Below are positions 1-7,211 of a DNA stretch of 27,706 bases, piece after piece. The notes under the pieces were generated by a model that saw nothing but the letters and a program-made list of their open reading frames with translations, was not told where the DNA came from and made no database searches. A program made the position numbers and the translations under genes. Numbering within the stretch: the first letter of the stretch is position 1; each line of letters starts with the position of its first letter. This DNA comes from a virus, in the IMG/VR virus record IMGVR_UViG_3300047994_000317, positions 1 to 27,706 of that record; one strand, written 5' to 3'.

Positions 1-420
1 ATATGGCTTGTCCAGCGCCACGGATAGCGCCACCCTGATCCTCGGCGGCAGCCTGCAACATCTGTATAACGGCGCGCGCGCCGTCGGCGATATCATCAGC
101 AGCGGCGGCCGTCAGGGCGTCTATGGCAGAGCCTCGGGCACCGTCATCAGCAATGGCGGCGTGGAATGGGTGTATGCCGGCGGCGTGACGTTCGGCGCGG
201 TGGTCAGCAGCGGCGGCCGGGACAATGTTTCCTCCGGCGGCGCCGCCAGCGGCAGCCTCGTCAGCAATGGCGGGTTCGAATATGTCAGCGCCGGCGCCGT
301 CACCAACGCTACGATCGTCTCCGCCGGTGGCGCCGAGATTGCATCCGCGGGCGGGACGACGCGTTCGGCCGTCATCAGTGCTGGCGGGTATGAGAGCGTA
401 TACGGCACTGCGTCGGCCAC
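1..420 (+). repeat. Direct repeat copy A (adhesin paralog 1)
   Basis: This block matches 2281-2700 at a constant offset of 2280. By eye the first 240 bases have only two mismatches, then differences accumulate after about base 244. No gaps were needed in the stretch I compared. Confidence 0.9.
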
Positions 421-1882
421 AACCGTGACCAGTGGCGGTGTCGAACGGATTTATTCCGGCGGTTTGGCGGTCGGAACGGTCGTCGGCAGCGGCGCCCGGG
501 ACAATGTTTCCTCCGGCGGCGCCACCATCAGCACGGTCTTGTACGGTGGCGGTGTCGAGTATGTCAGCGCCGGTGCCTTCACGACGAGCAGGTCCGTAGA
601 GGGCGGTGGGACCGAAATCTTCTATTCCGGGGGCGTCGGAAGCCACACTGTCGTGGACTACGGCTCCGAGATCGTGTCGTCAGGCGGCTCCACGGTCGAT
701 ACGTCCATATTAGCCGGGCAGGAAACCCTCAGCAGCGGCGGCGTTGCGACCTCTGCTTTCATAAATAGCGGTGGGGTGCAATATGTTCGCGGCGGCACGA
801 CCTATGATACAGATATAGGCTATCGCGCCGAAGAAATTGTTTATGCGGGCGTCGCCTCAGACACTTTGGTTAGCTATGATGGCGGGCTGTATGTAAGTGG
901 CGGTGCGGCCGACGGGGCCACGGTCCAGGAGGGCGGCTTGGACGTGATTTCCGGCGTCATCTCCAACACCGTGGCGAGCGATGAATCGGTCGTAGCCCTG
1001 GCTCGCGGCGCAATCTCCTATAATACCATGCTCAGCGGCAACCCATACGCCCAGGGCACTACGGAAACGGTCTACTCGGGTGCTGTCGCGCATGGAACAA
1101 CGGTCTATAACGGCGCTGGGGAAACTGCGGATGGCGGCAAGACCTACGGCACCGTGGTGTCCAGCGGCGGCGAACAATATGCCGTATCGGGCGGTATCAG
1201 CTATGATACCCTGATCTTCACCAGCGGCTATGTGTCAGTGGCCGACGGTGGCACGGAATCTGCGGCATCTATTGACGGTGGCGTTCTGGGAGTCGGATAC
1301 GGCGGGGTGCTGGCGGGAGGGGTGGACTTCTTAGGCTCCAGCGGCCAGCTGGAGATCGCCACCACCGTTATGCCGACGACCGTGATATCCGGCTTCGGGC
1401 CTGGCGATTCAATCGATCTGTTGATGGTGGCCTACTCGTCCGCCAGCACCGTCAGCGTCAACAGCCCTGGGGTGGTAACCGTTTCGGCTGGCGGGACCAC
1501 CTATAATCTCAACATTTCCGGCGCGGTGGTGGGGGCGACGAATTTCAGCCTCAGCAGTGCCGCCTATGGCGGCACGATGTTAACCGACCCGCTGGCGGGG
1601 AGCGATGTTGCCCGTATCGGGCCGGAATTGTCCGCTTTCAAAATGACATTTTTGACGCCGGTCAATGGCGGAGTCGCCAGCGCTTCGGCGCCGCCGATCG
1701 CCGATCTGTTCGCGCCGCATGACAATGCGCCGGCAAATCATGGGGCAAGCTGGCCGGCGTCGAGTGATCCGCTTTGGGGCACGACCAGCGCGTCCATCAT
1801 CGGCGGTTCGCAGATCGCGCATCTGGCTGCAGCCGTAACGCGTTCCACGCTCAGCCTGCCGGCAATGTCAGGAACCGGCTAG
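1..1882 (+). CDS. Repeat-rich AIDA-like surface/secreted adhesin, 5' end outside window
   Basis: The reading frame is already open at base 1, and the matching region of the downstream paralog (from 2281) lies about 120 bases inside that gene, so the true start is off-window. About 440 residues consist of degenerate repeats of roughly 19-20 residues, rich in Gly, Ser and Val with SGG, VSSGG and EYVSAG cores, as in AIDA-type passenger domains that form beta-solenoids. A non-repetitive C-terminal part follows, with ISGFGPGDSIDL, a segment resembling the end of type I-secreted repeat proteins. No autotransporter beta-barrel is visible. The likely role is cell-surface or secreted adhesion; the secretion route is inferred. 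The gene ends at TAG 1880-1882. It could equally be called a generic repeat protein. Confidence 0.8.
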   Translation, partial: YGLSSATDSATLILGGSLQHLYNGARAVGDIISSGGRQGVYGRASGTVISNGGVEWVYAGGVTFGAVVSSGGRDNVSSGGAASGSLVSNGGFEYVSAGAVTNATIVSAGGAEIASAGGTTRSAVISAGGYESVYGTASATTVTSGGVERIYSGGLAVGTVVGSGARDNVSSGGATISTVLYGGGVEYVSAGAFTTSRSVEGGGTEIFYSGGVGSHTVVDYGSEIVSSGGSTVDTSILAGQETLSSGGVATSAFINSGGVQYVRGGTTYDTDIGYRAEEIVYAGVASDTLVSYDGGLYVSGGAADGATVQEGGLDVISGVISNTVASDESVVALARGAISYNTMLSGNPYAQGTTETVYSGAVAHGTTVYNGAGETADGGKTYGTVVSSGGEQYAVSGGISYDTLIFTSGYVSVADGGTESAASIDGGVLGVGYGGVLAGGVDFLGSSGQLEIATTVMPTTVISGFGPGDSIDLLMVAYSSASTVSVNSPGVVTVSAGGTTYNLNISGAVVGATNFSLSSAAYGGTMLTDPLAGSDVARIGPELSAFKMTFLTPVNGGVASASAPPIADLFAPHDNAPANHGASWPASSDPLWGTTSASIIGGSQIAHLAAAVTRSTLSLPAMSGTG

Positions 1883-2158
1883 GAGGTAGGATCGGACGCG
1901 GGCGGGGACTGGCTGGCGGCGCGGCGAGGGCTGGGTCGCATCGCAGCTTCCGCCTATTCGCGAGTCGTGCAGCCTGCAGGCCAGTGGCGCGGCTGTATTC
2001 GCGGAATTTGATGGCTATCGAATTAATATTTTTTTAATGCTAATTCACAGCAGCTTAATCCTACACTGCCCAAACTCTGGCAGGTTACTGCCAAAAGAAT
2101 AAACAAGCCGGAGCGCATCTTCGTGCTGACTCCTGCGTAATCGTGCGAGGAGAGGGCA
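1883..2158. other. Intergenic spacer between paralogous adhesins
   Basis: This 276-bp gap has a GC-rich first half and an AT-rich second half around 2015-2060 that could hold the promoter of the downstream gene. I cannot assign -35/-10 boxes with confidence. A GAGGAGAGGG ribosome-binding sequence lies just before the GTG at 2159. No convincing terminator was seen. Confidence 0.4.
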
Positions 2159-3265
2159 GTGACCACATACACCGCAACGCCGGGAAATCCGGTCAGTGAC
2201 ACGACGATTACCGCAGCGGATACGCTATACGTATCCGCCGGCGGATTTGCGACGAGCAACACGCTGAATGGCGGCGACGAATATGGCTTGTCCAGCGCCA
2301 CGGATAGCGCCACCCTGATCCTCGGCGGCAGCCTGCAACATCTGTATAACGGCGCGCGCGCCGTCGGCGATATCATCAGAAGCGGCGGCCGTCAGGGCGT
2401 CTATGGCAGAGCCTCGGGCACCGTCATCAGCAATGGCGGCGTGGAATGGGTGTATGCCGGCGGCGTGACGTTCGGCACGGTGGTCAGCAGCGGCGGCCGG
2501 GACAATGTTTCCTCCGGCGGCGCCACTAGCGGCACCCTCGTGCGCAATGGCGGGTTCGAATATGTCAGCGCCGGCGCCGTCACCAACGCTACGATCGTCT
2601 CCGCCGGTGGCGCTGAAATCGCCTGGACAGGCGGGACGACGCAAGCCGCCGTCATCAGCAGCGGCGGTTATGAGCAGGTATACGGCACCGCCTCGGGCAC
2701 CATTGTGAGCGCTGGCGGCGTCGAATGGATTTATTCCGATGGCGTAGCGATTGGCACGGTGGTCAGCAGCGGCGCCCGGGATAATGTTTCCTCCGGCGGC
2801 GCCACCAGCGGCACGATCGTGAGCAATGGCGGGTTCGAATATGTCAGCGCAAGCGCGGTCACCAGCGGTACGATCGTCTTCAGCGGCGGGACCGAGGTCG
2901 CCTTTGCAGGTGCGAGGACGAGCAATGCCGTCATCAGCAATGGCGGTTCCCAAATCGTGTTCGCAGGGGGCGTTTCGGTCGATACCGTTATGAAAGGCAC
3001 CTACTCGAACGGGGTCTACGCGCCAGCGGCTGAGACCGTCAGTGGCGGCGGCGTTGCCATTTCTGCGGTTGTCAGCCGTTACGGGGAGCAATTTGTCTAC
3101 GGTACGACCTCCGGCACCACCATCGTTGGCGGTGGCGAGGAACTTGTCTTCTCCGGCGGCGTCGTCTCCAGCACCGTGGTCTCAGGCTCGTTCAGCGCCG
3201 GCCAGCTGGCTGTCCTGTTCCTCTCCGGCGGCGTGGCCTACGGGACAATTGCCGATGTCCTGTGA
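2159..3265 (+). pseudogene. Second AIDA-like repeat adhesin, 3'-truncated by prophage insertion
   Basis: The GTG start at 2159 follows a strong GAGGAG ribosome-binding site. The 368 residues are almost entirely 19-20-residue Gly/Ser/Val repeats of the same type as the upstream gene, and residues from about 41 onward match its visible start nearly base for base. Unlike the upstream paralog there is no C-terminal ISGF-type module. The frame ends at TGA 3263-3265, immediately inside the inferred phage end, and codon 3260-3262 spans the proposed junction. I therefore read it as a host adhesin interrupted by the prophage, with the missing part beyond the right end of the phage. Alternatively it is simply a short paralog that ends here. 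Confidence 0.7.
2281..2700 (+). repeat. Direct repeat copy B (adhesin paralog 2)
   Basis: This is the partner of 1-420. The near-identity at the start followed by gradual divergence suggests recent tandem duplication or gene conversion between the two adhesin genes. Confidence 0.9.
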
Positions 3266-3280
3266 CACCATTAATTAGAA

Positions 3281-3330
3281 ACGGGACAATCCGGGACCAA
3301 ACGGGATGAAGTGGGATAGAACGGCAGAAA
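3281..3330 (+). repeat. Five 10-bp tandem units at the phage left end (candidate transposase sites)
   Basis: Units start at 3281, 3291, 3301, 3311 and 3321: acgggacaat, ccgggaccaa, acgggatgaa, gtgggataga, acggcagaaa. The shared GGGA core falls on the same helical face at each turn. The position just inside the inferred phage end suggests MuA-type end binding; this is inference. Confidence 0.55.
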
Positions 3331-3698
3331 GCCGCCAAAAATTGCGCCGTCGTTAAAATCACCGGCGGCAGCATGATTGGGGGAAGGATGGGCGTCAACC
3401 GGCATTTTCGGGGCGTCAGGCACCACGTGGCAGGGAGCGCTATACGGTCTTTTAAGAGGGTCTGAATGGGCTCTTAAAGCCGTGCTAGAACCTGCTCTGA
3501 GGGCTCGCAAAGCCGCTAAAACACTGGAGTCTTGGGCTAAGAGATGGGGACCGGACGGGAAATGATCCATTGCGCGGAAACCTTTAGAATTCGCTCGGCG
3601 GGGTGAGAACAGCAGCATGGAACTCGGACATCGGGCGCAAATCTGAGGTGGAAACTGGGAACAGGTAAGCTGTTGATTTATAACCTATAAAAAGATCG

Positions 3699-3722
3699 TG
3701 TCCCACTTCGGTTGTCCCACTT
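3699..3722 (-). repeat. Two direct copies of TGTCCCACTT, 14 bp apart
   Basis: TGTCCCACTT occurs at 3699-3708 and 3713-3722. Read on the minus strand it is AAGTGGGACA, nearly the same as AAGTGGGATA at 3309-3318 in the left-end array but in opposite orientation. It may be an internal transposase or regulator binding site. Confidence 0.5.
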
Positions 3723-3982
3723 TAGCTTGATTTTTTGGCAGAAACAGCAGCTTAAAACCGCCAGAATAGACGAAATTGTTAGTGAAGATGTTAGGGAGGC
3801 TCTGGCAACGGCAGCCAACGGGTGATGCGATAGCTGAATGCATCATAATGCGCCAGTTTCCACCAGCCGTCGCGTTCGGAAGCCCTTACGACCATGATCG
3901 GATTCGGACGCATCACCATCTCACCGGCGGGAAGCAAGCTATCAAGACAATAGCAGGCGGTCTTGCAGCCATTTTGCGCACG

Positions 3983-4423
3983 TCAGGATGCACGGAAGTG
4001 CGCCCAGATCAGGGCGCCCAGGCAGACAAGCACGCTTAAGCCGAAGAGCATAGAAGAGAGGTCCACCCAACTATGGGAAATGGGGAAGGCCGAAAAGCTA
4101 GCGTAGGCTGCAGCTGCGGAGATTAGACATAAATAGAGAAAACCGAGCCGAAACAGCCCGGTTAAGATTAATCTGATCAGGCGCGGGAGGCGTTGATACC
4201 TCGCTCGGATAAGACCGGTTATCGAGAAAACGAGTAGCCAAAAGATGCACATATAGATCGCGGCCGAGCCGTCTGAACCCATCCACGCGCCAGCTGAATC
4301 CATCCGGAGCTTAAGTCTGATCAGGATGAGCGACAGGCTTAGAAAGTAGCCATAAACAAGCGATCGGATCGTTGTGGGTTTAGAGTTGAAAAGGCCGGCG
4401 ACGGCGTTGGAAGCCTGGATCAC
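3983..4423 (-). CDS. Small multi-spanning membrane protein co-transcribed with repressor
   Basis: The 146-residue product has about four hydrophobic segments (roughly residues 22-36, 55-71, 84-107 and 122-140), so it should be an inner-membrane protein. I do not recognise a family. Its start overlaps the stop of the upstream repressor gene by four bases, so the two are probably translated from one leftward transcript expressed in the lysogen. Lysogenically expressed phage membrane proteins often alter the host envelope or exclude other phages. That role is an inference from position and topology only. Confidence 0.65.
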   Translation of the reverse strand: MIQASNAVAGLFNSKPTTIRSLVYGYFLSLSLILIRLKLRMDSAGAWMGSDGSAAIYMCIFWLLVFSITGLIRARYQRLPRLIRLILTGLFRLGFLYLCLISAAAAYASFSAFPISHSWVDLSSMLFGLSVLVCLGALIWAHFRAS

Positions 4424-4938
4424 GGAGATTTGTCCTCAGTGGGTTTTGGCGTGACCGCGAATTGCTGGTCGGGGATTGAGGCGCGGAGCGCGTAGGGGCC
4501 GGAGATCCATTTCAGGGCGTCTCGAAGGGTGGGCTGTAAGTCGGAAGCCTTTTTGTAATGGGCGCGGCATAGCTGCAGGCTCAATGCCAACAGATAAAAA
4601 TTTGGCGGGGCGTCTAGGGTTTCGCTCTCCAGGATCGATGGCCCTTCGGCAAAAGGAAATAGCTCGGGGTTTGAGATGGACTGGTTCGGCGGCACCGACT
4701 TTCCGGCAAGCCAGTTGATATCGGAGTTTGTTTTGGTCGCTATGCGCCGCAATACCTGGGGCCGTGGAGTCTGCTTTCCGCTGAAATATTCGCTGAGAGA
4801 AGATCGTGAGACACCTATTAGGTTAGCAAAATCAACGTCCTTCTCAATTCCAAGTTGGTTTTGGATGATGCGAAGGCGGTCTCCGATCGATTCGCCGGCC
4901 CCGACAATCGAGGAATCGCCGCGGACAACCGCTTTCAT
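4420..4938 (-). CDS. HTH transcriptional repressor (Mu c / CI-like)
   Basis: I start at ATG 4938, giving 172 residues; the open frame extends upstream to 5193 but would run through the operator region. An XRE/CI-type helix-turn-helix lies at about residues 35-70 (recognition helix near GVSRSSLSEYFSGK), followed by the INWLAGK segment typical of phage CI N-terminal domains. The C-terminal part (about 90-172) shows no S24 LexA-type peptidase motif. It is transcribed leftward, divergent from the Ner gene, as the Mu c repressor is. The likely role is to maintain lysogeny by binding the 5041-5103 operators. The start has only a weak ribosome-binding site, so an upstream start is possible. Confidence 0.75.
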   Translation of the reverse strand: MKAVVRGDSSIVGAGESIGDRLRIIQNQLGIEKDVDFANLIGVSRSSLSEYFSGKQTPRPQVLRRIATKTNSDINWLAGKSVPPNQSISNPELFPFAEGPSILESETLDAPPNFYLLALSLQLCRAHYKKASDLQPTLRDALKWISGPYALRASIPDQQFAVTPKPTEDKSP

Positions 4939-5040
4939 GGAGACAAAATCCGGCGAAAAAAGGAAATAAATCGCTGCATAAGACACGTATGGCATGGGTT
5001 TTCGACAGTGTAAAAACCATAATTCGTCAAATTTGGCTTT

Positions 5041-5103
5041 TGTTCGCGTTGTTATGAAAAATCGTTCGACAAACAGCGAATTGTTCGCTATATACGCGAA
5101 CAA
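5041..5103. promoter_or_regulatory. Early operator/promoter with TTGTTCGC inverted repeats
   Basis: TTGTTCGC at 5081-5088 and GCGAACAA at 5096-5103 form a perfect 8-bp inverted repeat around TATATAC. AGCGAA/TTCGCT overlaps it (5075-5089), and further TGTTCGCG and CGTTCGAC half sites lie at 5041 and 5063. A plausible early promoter is TTCGAC (5065-5070), 18 bases, TATATA (5089-5094). These would be sites for the repressor and Ner. Confidence 0.6.
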
Positions 5104-5402
5104 TGAAACCGGCAGTAGAAAACGTTGTTCGACCAGGTGTCGGTTGGCACCATGAGGATATAAAGGCGGAACTGCGTAAAAGATACGGTTCACTGGCGAC
5201 TTTCGCGGAACGGCTAGGCACTTCTCGCCAATCTATATCGGGCGTTTTAACAAATCCCTTGGCTTCCACCCGGCTAGAGCGATTGATCGCCGACGCCCTG
5301 GAAGTTGACCCATCAATTATTTGGCCGATGCGCTGGCGTCCGGACGGTTCGCCGATTTCGAGACGTTTGCGGAAATCAAAAATTTTTGAATTTCATAAAT
5401 AA
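5103..5402 (+). CDS. ner: Ner-like (Nlp family) DNA-binding regulator
   Basis: The 99-residue protein matches the Mu Ner / Nlp architecture: the WHHEDIKAELRKRYGSL entry (residues 15-31), the helix-turn-helix around LGTSRQSISGVLTNPL (38-53) and the ALEVDPSIIWPMRW ending (65-78) that corresponds to the family's IWPSR motif. Ner dampens early transcription and represses the repressor gene during lytic growth. It is the first rightward gene after the operator. No ribosome-binding site precedes the ATG, and the predicted transcription start falls within a few bases of it, so the mRNA may be leaderless. The tail after residue 80 is basic and longer than in Mu. Confidence 0.85.
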   Translation: MKPAVENVVRPGVGWHHEDIKAELRKRYGSLATFAERLGTSRQSISGVLTNPLASTRLERLIADALEVDPSIIWPMRWRPDGSPISRRLRKSKIFEFHK

Positions 5403-5422
5403 ACGACGAAAGGGAACATCCG

Positions 5423-6220
5423 GTGTCGGCTATTGTCCTCATTGACCCCAGAAAAGTAAAAATTGTCGGACGCCTTCGCGACGTTGATGAGGCCGAAGTG
5501 GAGAAGATTGCTCTTTCCATGTCTGAGGTCGGCCAAATAACGCCGATCGAGGTCAGGTATTTTCCCGATGCAGAAGGCTTTTACGTTCTGATCTCCGGCG
5601 CCCATAGAGTCGCAGCCGCTCTGCGCAATGGCGACGAGACGATCCAGGCTCTGTTGTTCGAAGGCAACTCGGATGAGGAGCGGCTGCGCGAGATCGACGA
5701 GAACCTGTATCGTCATGAACTCACGCCTTACGACCAGGCAAATTTTCTTTTCGAACGCCGTGAAATTTGGGAGCGCCTGCACGGTAATTTGAAGCGCGGC
5801 GGCGACAAACGATCAAAGCGCCAAGCTGGCACTTTGATCCAACCTAATGAAATATCAGGGTTTTATAAAAATCTCGGGGATCTATTTTCAATACCAAAGC
5901 GGACGGTGCACCGCGCTCTTGAACGCAAACGCTGCATCGAACCTTCGGTCTGGAACGCTCTTCGCGGAACCCAAGAGGCAAAGAACGGGGCTTTTCTCGA
6001 CAAATTGGCCGATATTGAGCCAAGCGAACAAAAGAAACTTATCGAATTTTGTCGGAATACTGGAAGCACGATCGCTCACGCTATCTCGGATTTACGTGTC
6101 CGAGGGACGAAACGGACGCCCACGGTAACACTGATGGTCAAAAAGGTGCAGGCCGCCTGGGATGGCTGGGGAGCTGACGAGCGTACCGTTTTCCTTAGAG
6201 AAGTCAGGAAACTCAAATGA
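5423..6220 (+). CDS. ParB N-terminal domain protein (early region)
   Basis: The GTG start at 5423 follows AAGGGAA, and the product has 265 residues. Residues about 6-80 form a ParB/Spo0J N-terminal domain, with the conserved GAHRVAAAL (near 53-61) and the family's NLYRHELTPYDQANFL segment (near 91-106). A helical DNA-binding part follows. ParB-like proteins bind DNA and use a CTP/nuclease-like fold. Free-standing copies occur in the early region of several Mu-like phages, and their job there is not established. It is unlikely to partition the phage genome, because no ParA partner is visible. It ends in an ATGA overlap with the next small frame. Confidence 0.8.
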   Translation: MSAIVLIDPRKVKIVGRLRDVDEAEVEKIALSMSEVGQITPIEVRYFPDAEGFYVLISGAHRVAAALRNGDETIQALLFEGNSDEERLREIDENLYRHELTPYDQANFLFERREIWERLHGNLKRGGDKRSKRQAGTLIQPNEISGFYKNLGDLFSIPKRTVHRALERKRCIEPSVWNALRGTQEAKNGAFLDKLADIEPSEQKKLIEFCRNTGSTIAHAISDLRVRGTKRTPTVTLMVKKVQAAWDGWGADERTVFLREVRKLK

Positions 6221-6312
6221 AGAATAGCAGGTTCGAAGGCGCAATCGTTGCGTTTGCCGTGGTGTTTTGCATCGCGGCGATTTGGGTTCCCATCATTTTT
6301 TGTGGGAACTGA
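6217..6312 (+). CDS. 31-residue single-pass membrane peptide
   Basis: The ATG at 6217 overlaps the ParB gene stop (ATGA), so translational coupling is likely. The peptide is a short charged head (MKNSRFEG) followed by a hydrophobic helix from about residue 9 to 28. Its stop overlaps the candidate GTG start of the next gene by 11 bases. I recognise no family. A role in membrane targeting or host modulation is only a guess; the coding case rests on the overlap and the clean transmembrane pattern. Confidence 0.45.
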   Translation: MKNSRFEGAIVAFAVVFCIAAIWVPIIFCGN

Positions 6313-6919
6313 CGAGTTGGCTGTAGGACAAGAGATTGTTGTCCGCACAGAGAGACTGAGGCAGGCCATTAATTTAGCTGGCGGCGCGACCGCCGTGGCC
6401 CGCAAAATCTCGATGGCCCCGACGACAATTAATAACTATCTTGCTGGCAGAGATATGAAAGCCTCCGCGCTTGCCGCGCTGGCGGATGCCTGTGGCGTTT
6501 CGATCGAATGGCTAGCTGTGGGCCGCGGCCCGATGGTTCGGGAAACCGTATTCTCCAACTCCGCCGCCTCTATTGCCTTTGAATCTTCAACGGATTCAGC
6601 CTTCGAGAAGGTTTCCGTAGTCAGGAATTTCAGAGTTGAGATTCCGGAAATGCCGTCTGAAGCCGAAGCCATGACGGTATCGAGATTAATTATATCCGGA
6701 AAATTTGGTGAACCGCGAAGCGAGGCCTGGAACGCTGCCGTCGTCGCAGTGTTTGGTTTGATTCAAAAATCGCACGAGGAGCGAGCAGCTTTCGCTCGTC
6801 GACAAATCCCGCAAGGGTTGGAGGGAGATGTGACAGTGTACTGCTGCTTTACCGAAAAAATGCTGAAGGCGTTGCGCTGCGTCTGGCCGAGTCAGCCTGA
6901 TGATGAGTGGAAAGTTTAG
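6302..6919 (+). CDS. Second HTH (CI-like N-terminal) regulator
   Basis: I use GTG 6302, giving 205 residues; the frame opens at 6248, but that would be read through the upstream small gene, and TTG 6317 is a further option. Residues about 14-78 form a phage CI-type helix-turn-helix: RTERLRQAINLAGGATAVAR, then ISMAPTTINNYLAGRD and the ACGVSIEWLAVGRGPM ending that is highly typical of CI N-terminal domains. The remaining 120 residues have no recognisable peptidase or oligomerisation motif. It lies in the early operon and points rightward, so it is more likely an early or middle regulator than the main lysogeny repressor. Confidence 0.7.
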   Translation: MGTDELAVGQEIVVRTERLRQAINLAGGATAVARKISMAPTTINNYLAGRDMKASALAALADACGVSIEWLAVGRGPMVRETVFSNSAASIAFESSTDSAFEKVSVVRNFRVEIPEMPSEAEAMTVSRLIISGKFGEPRSEAWNAAVVAVFGLIQKSHEERAAFARRQIPQGLEGDVTVYCCFTEKMLKALRCVWPSQPDDEWKV

Positions 6920-6923
6920 GACC

Positions 6924-7211
6924 ATGAAGGAATGGTTCACCATCGCTGAGCTCCGCGCGGCGGGAATTCCTACGTTCGGCGAGCATTTTTTCGAGACGCT
7001 CAACGAGACGATGAAGTCTGATCTTCTATCGTCACATGAGGCGCGATGGCGCCGTGTTGGCGCGTGCGGTGTTGACCGGGAGTTTCATATCTCGCTGTTT
7101 ATGAAAGGCGAGCGGTTTGCGCTTGCGCGGTTTTACAAAGACCTGGCCATCGATGCGCAGATCGCTGACCTGGAGGGGATGCTGCGCGACCGTAACGGGC
7201 GGGACGCGTGA
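6924..7211 (+). CDS. Small early protein with N-terminal KEWFT motif
   Basis: The start at ATG 6924 is chosen because MKEWFTIAEL begins like the DNA-binding N-termini of Mu-type transposase and repressor proteins, and AGGA lies just upstream; ATG 6900 or 6903 are alternatives. The product has 95 residues. After the EWFT segment (2-12) I see no domain, and it lacks a nuclease or ATPase motif. The gene overlaps the NUMOD3 gene by four bases. It may be a small DNA-binding partner of transposition; the family is not recognised. Confidence 0.55.
   Translation: MKEWFTIAELRAAGIPTFGEHFFETLNETMKSDLLSSHEARWRRVGACGVDREFHISLFMKGERFALARFYKDLAIDAQIADLEGMLRDRNGRDA

Larger units (their letters stand above)
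3266..3982. other. Gene-poor prophage left-end region
   Basis: About 700 bases lack a convincing gene. The region holds the GGGA array and the TGTCCCACTT pair. GGCAGAAA occurs near both ends of the region, at 3323-3330 and 3737-3744. Short open frames here on either strand have no recognisable product and no good ribosome-binding site. Mu likewise keeps transposase sites between its left end and its repressor gene. Confidence 0.5.

Noticed and set aside
121-420. Reverse-strand open frame of 99 codons inside the first adhesin
   Set aside because: It repeats at 2401-2655 because the adhesin DNA repeats; its Pro-rich translation is the mirror of Gly-rich codons.
2225-3091. Reverse-strand open frame of 288 codons over the second adhesin
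   Set aside because: Antisense reading of a GC-rich repeat gene; no ribosome-binding site and no recognisable domain.
3241-3250. CGGGACAATT just before the inferred phage end, similar to the array unit at 3281
   Set aside because: It lies in frame inside the adhesin repeat and could be chance; not enough to move the phage end leftward.
1-3260. Adhesin repeats as a CRISPR array
   Set aside because: The repeats are degenerate, in frame and protein-coding, with no constant repeat and unique spacers.
3377-3565. Short rightward open frame in the phage left-end region
   Set aside because: No ribosome-binding site and no recognisable product; lies in the likely non-coding end region.
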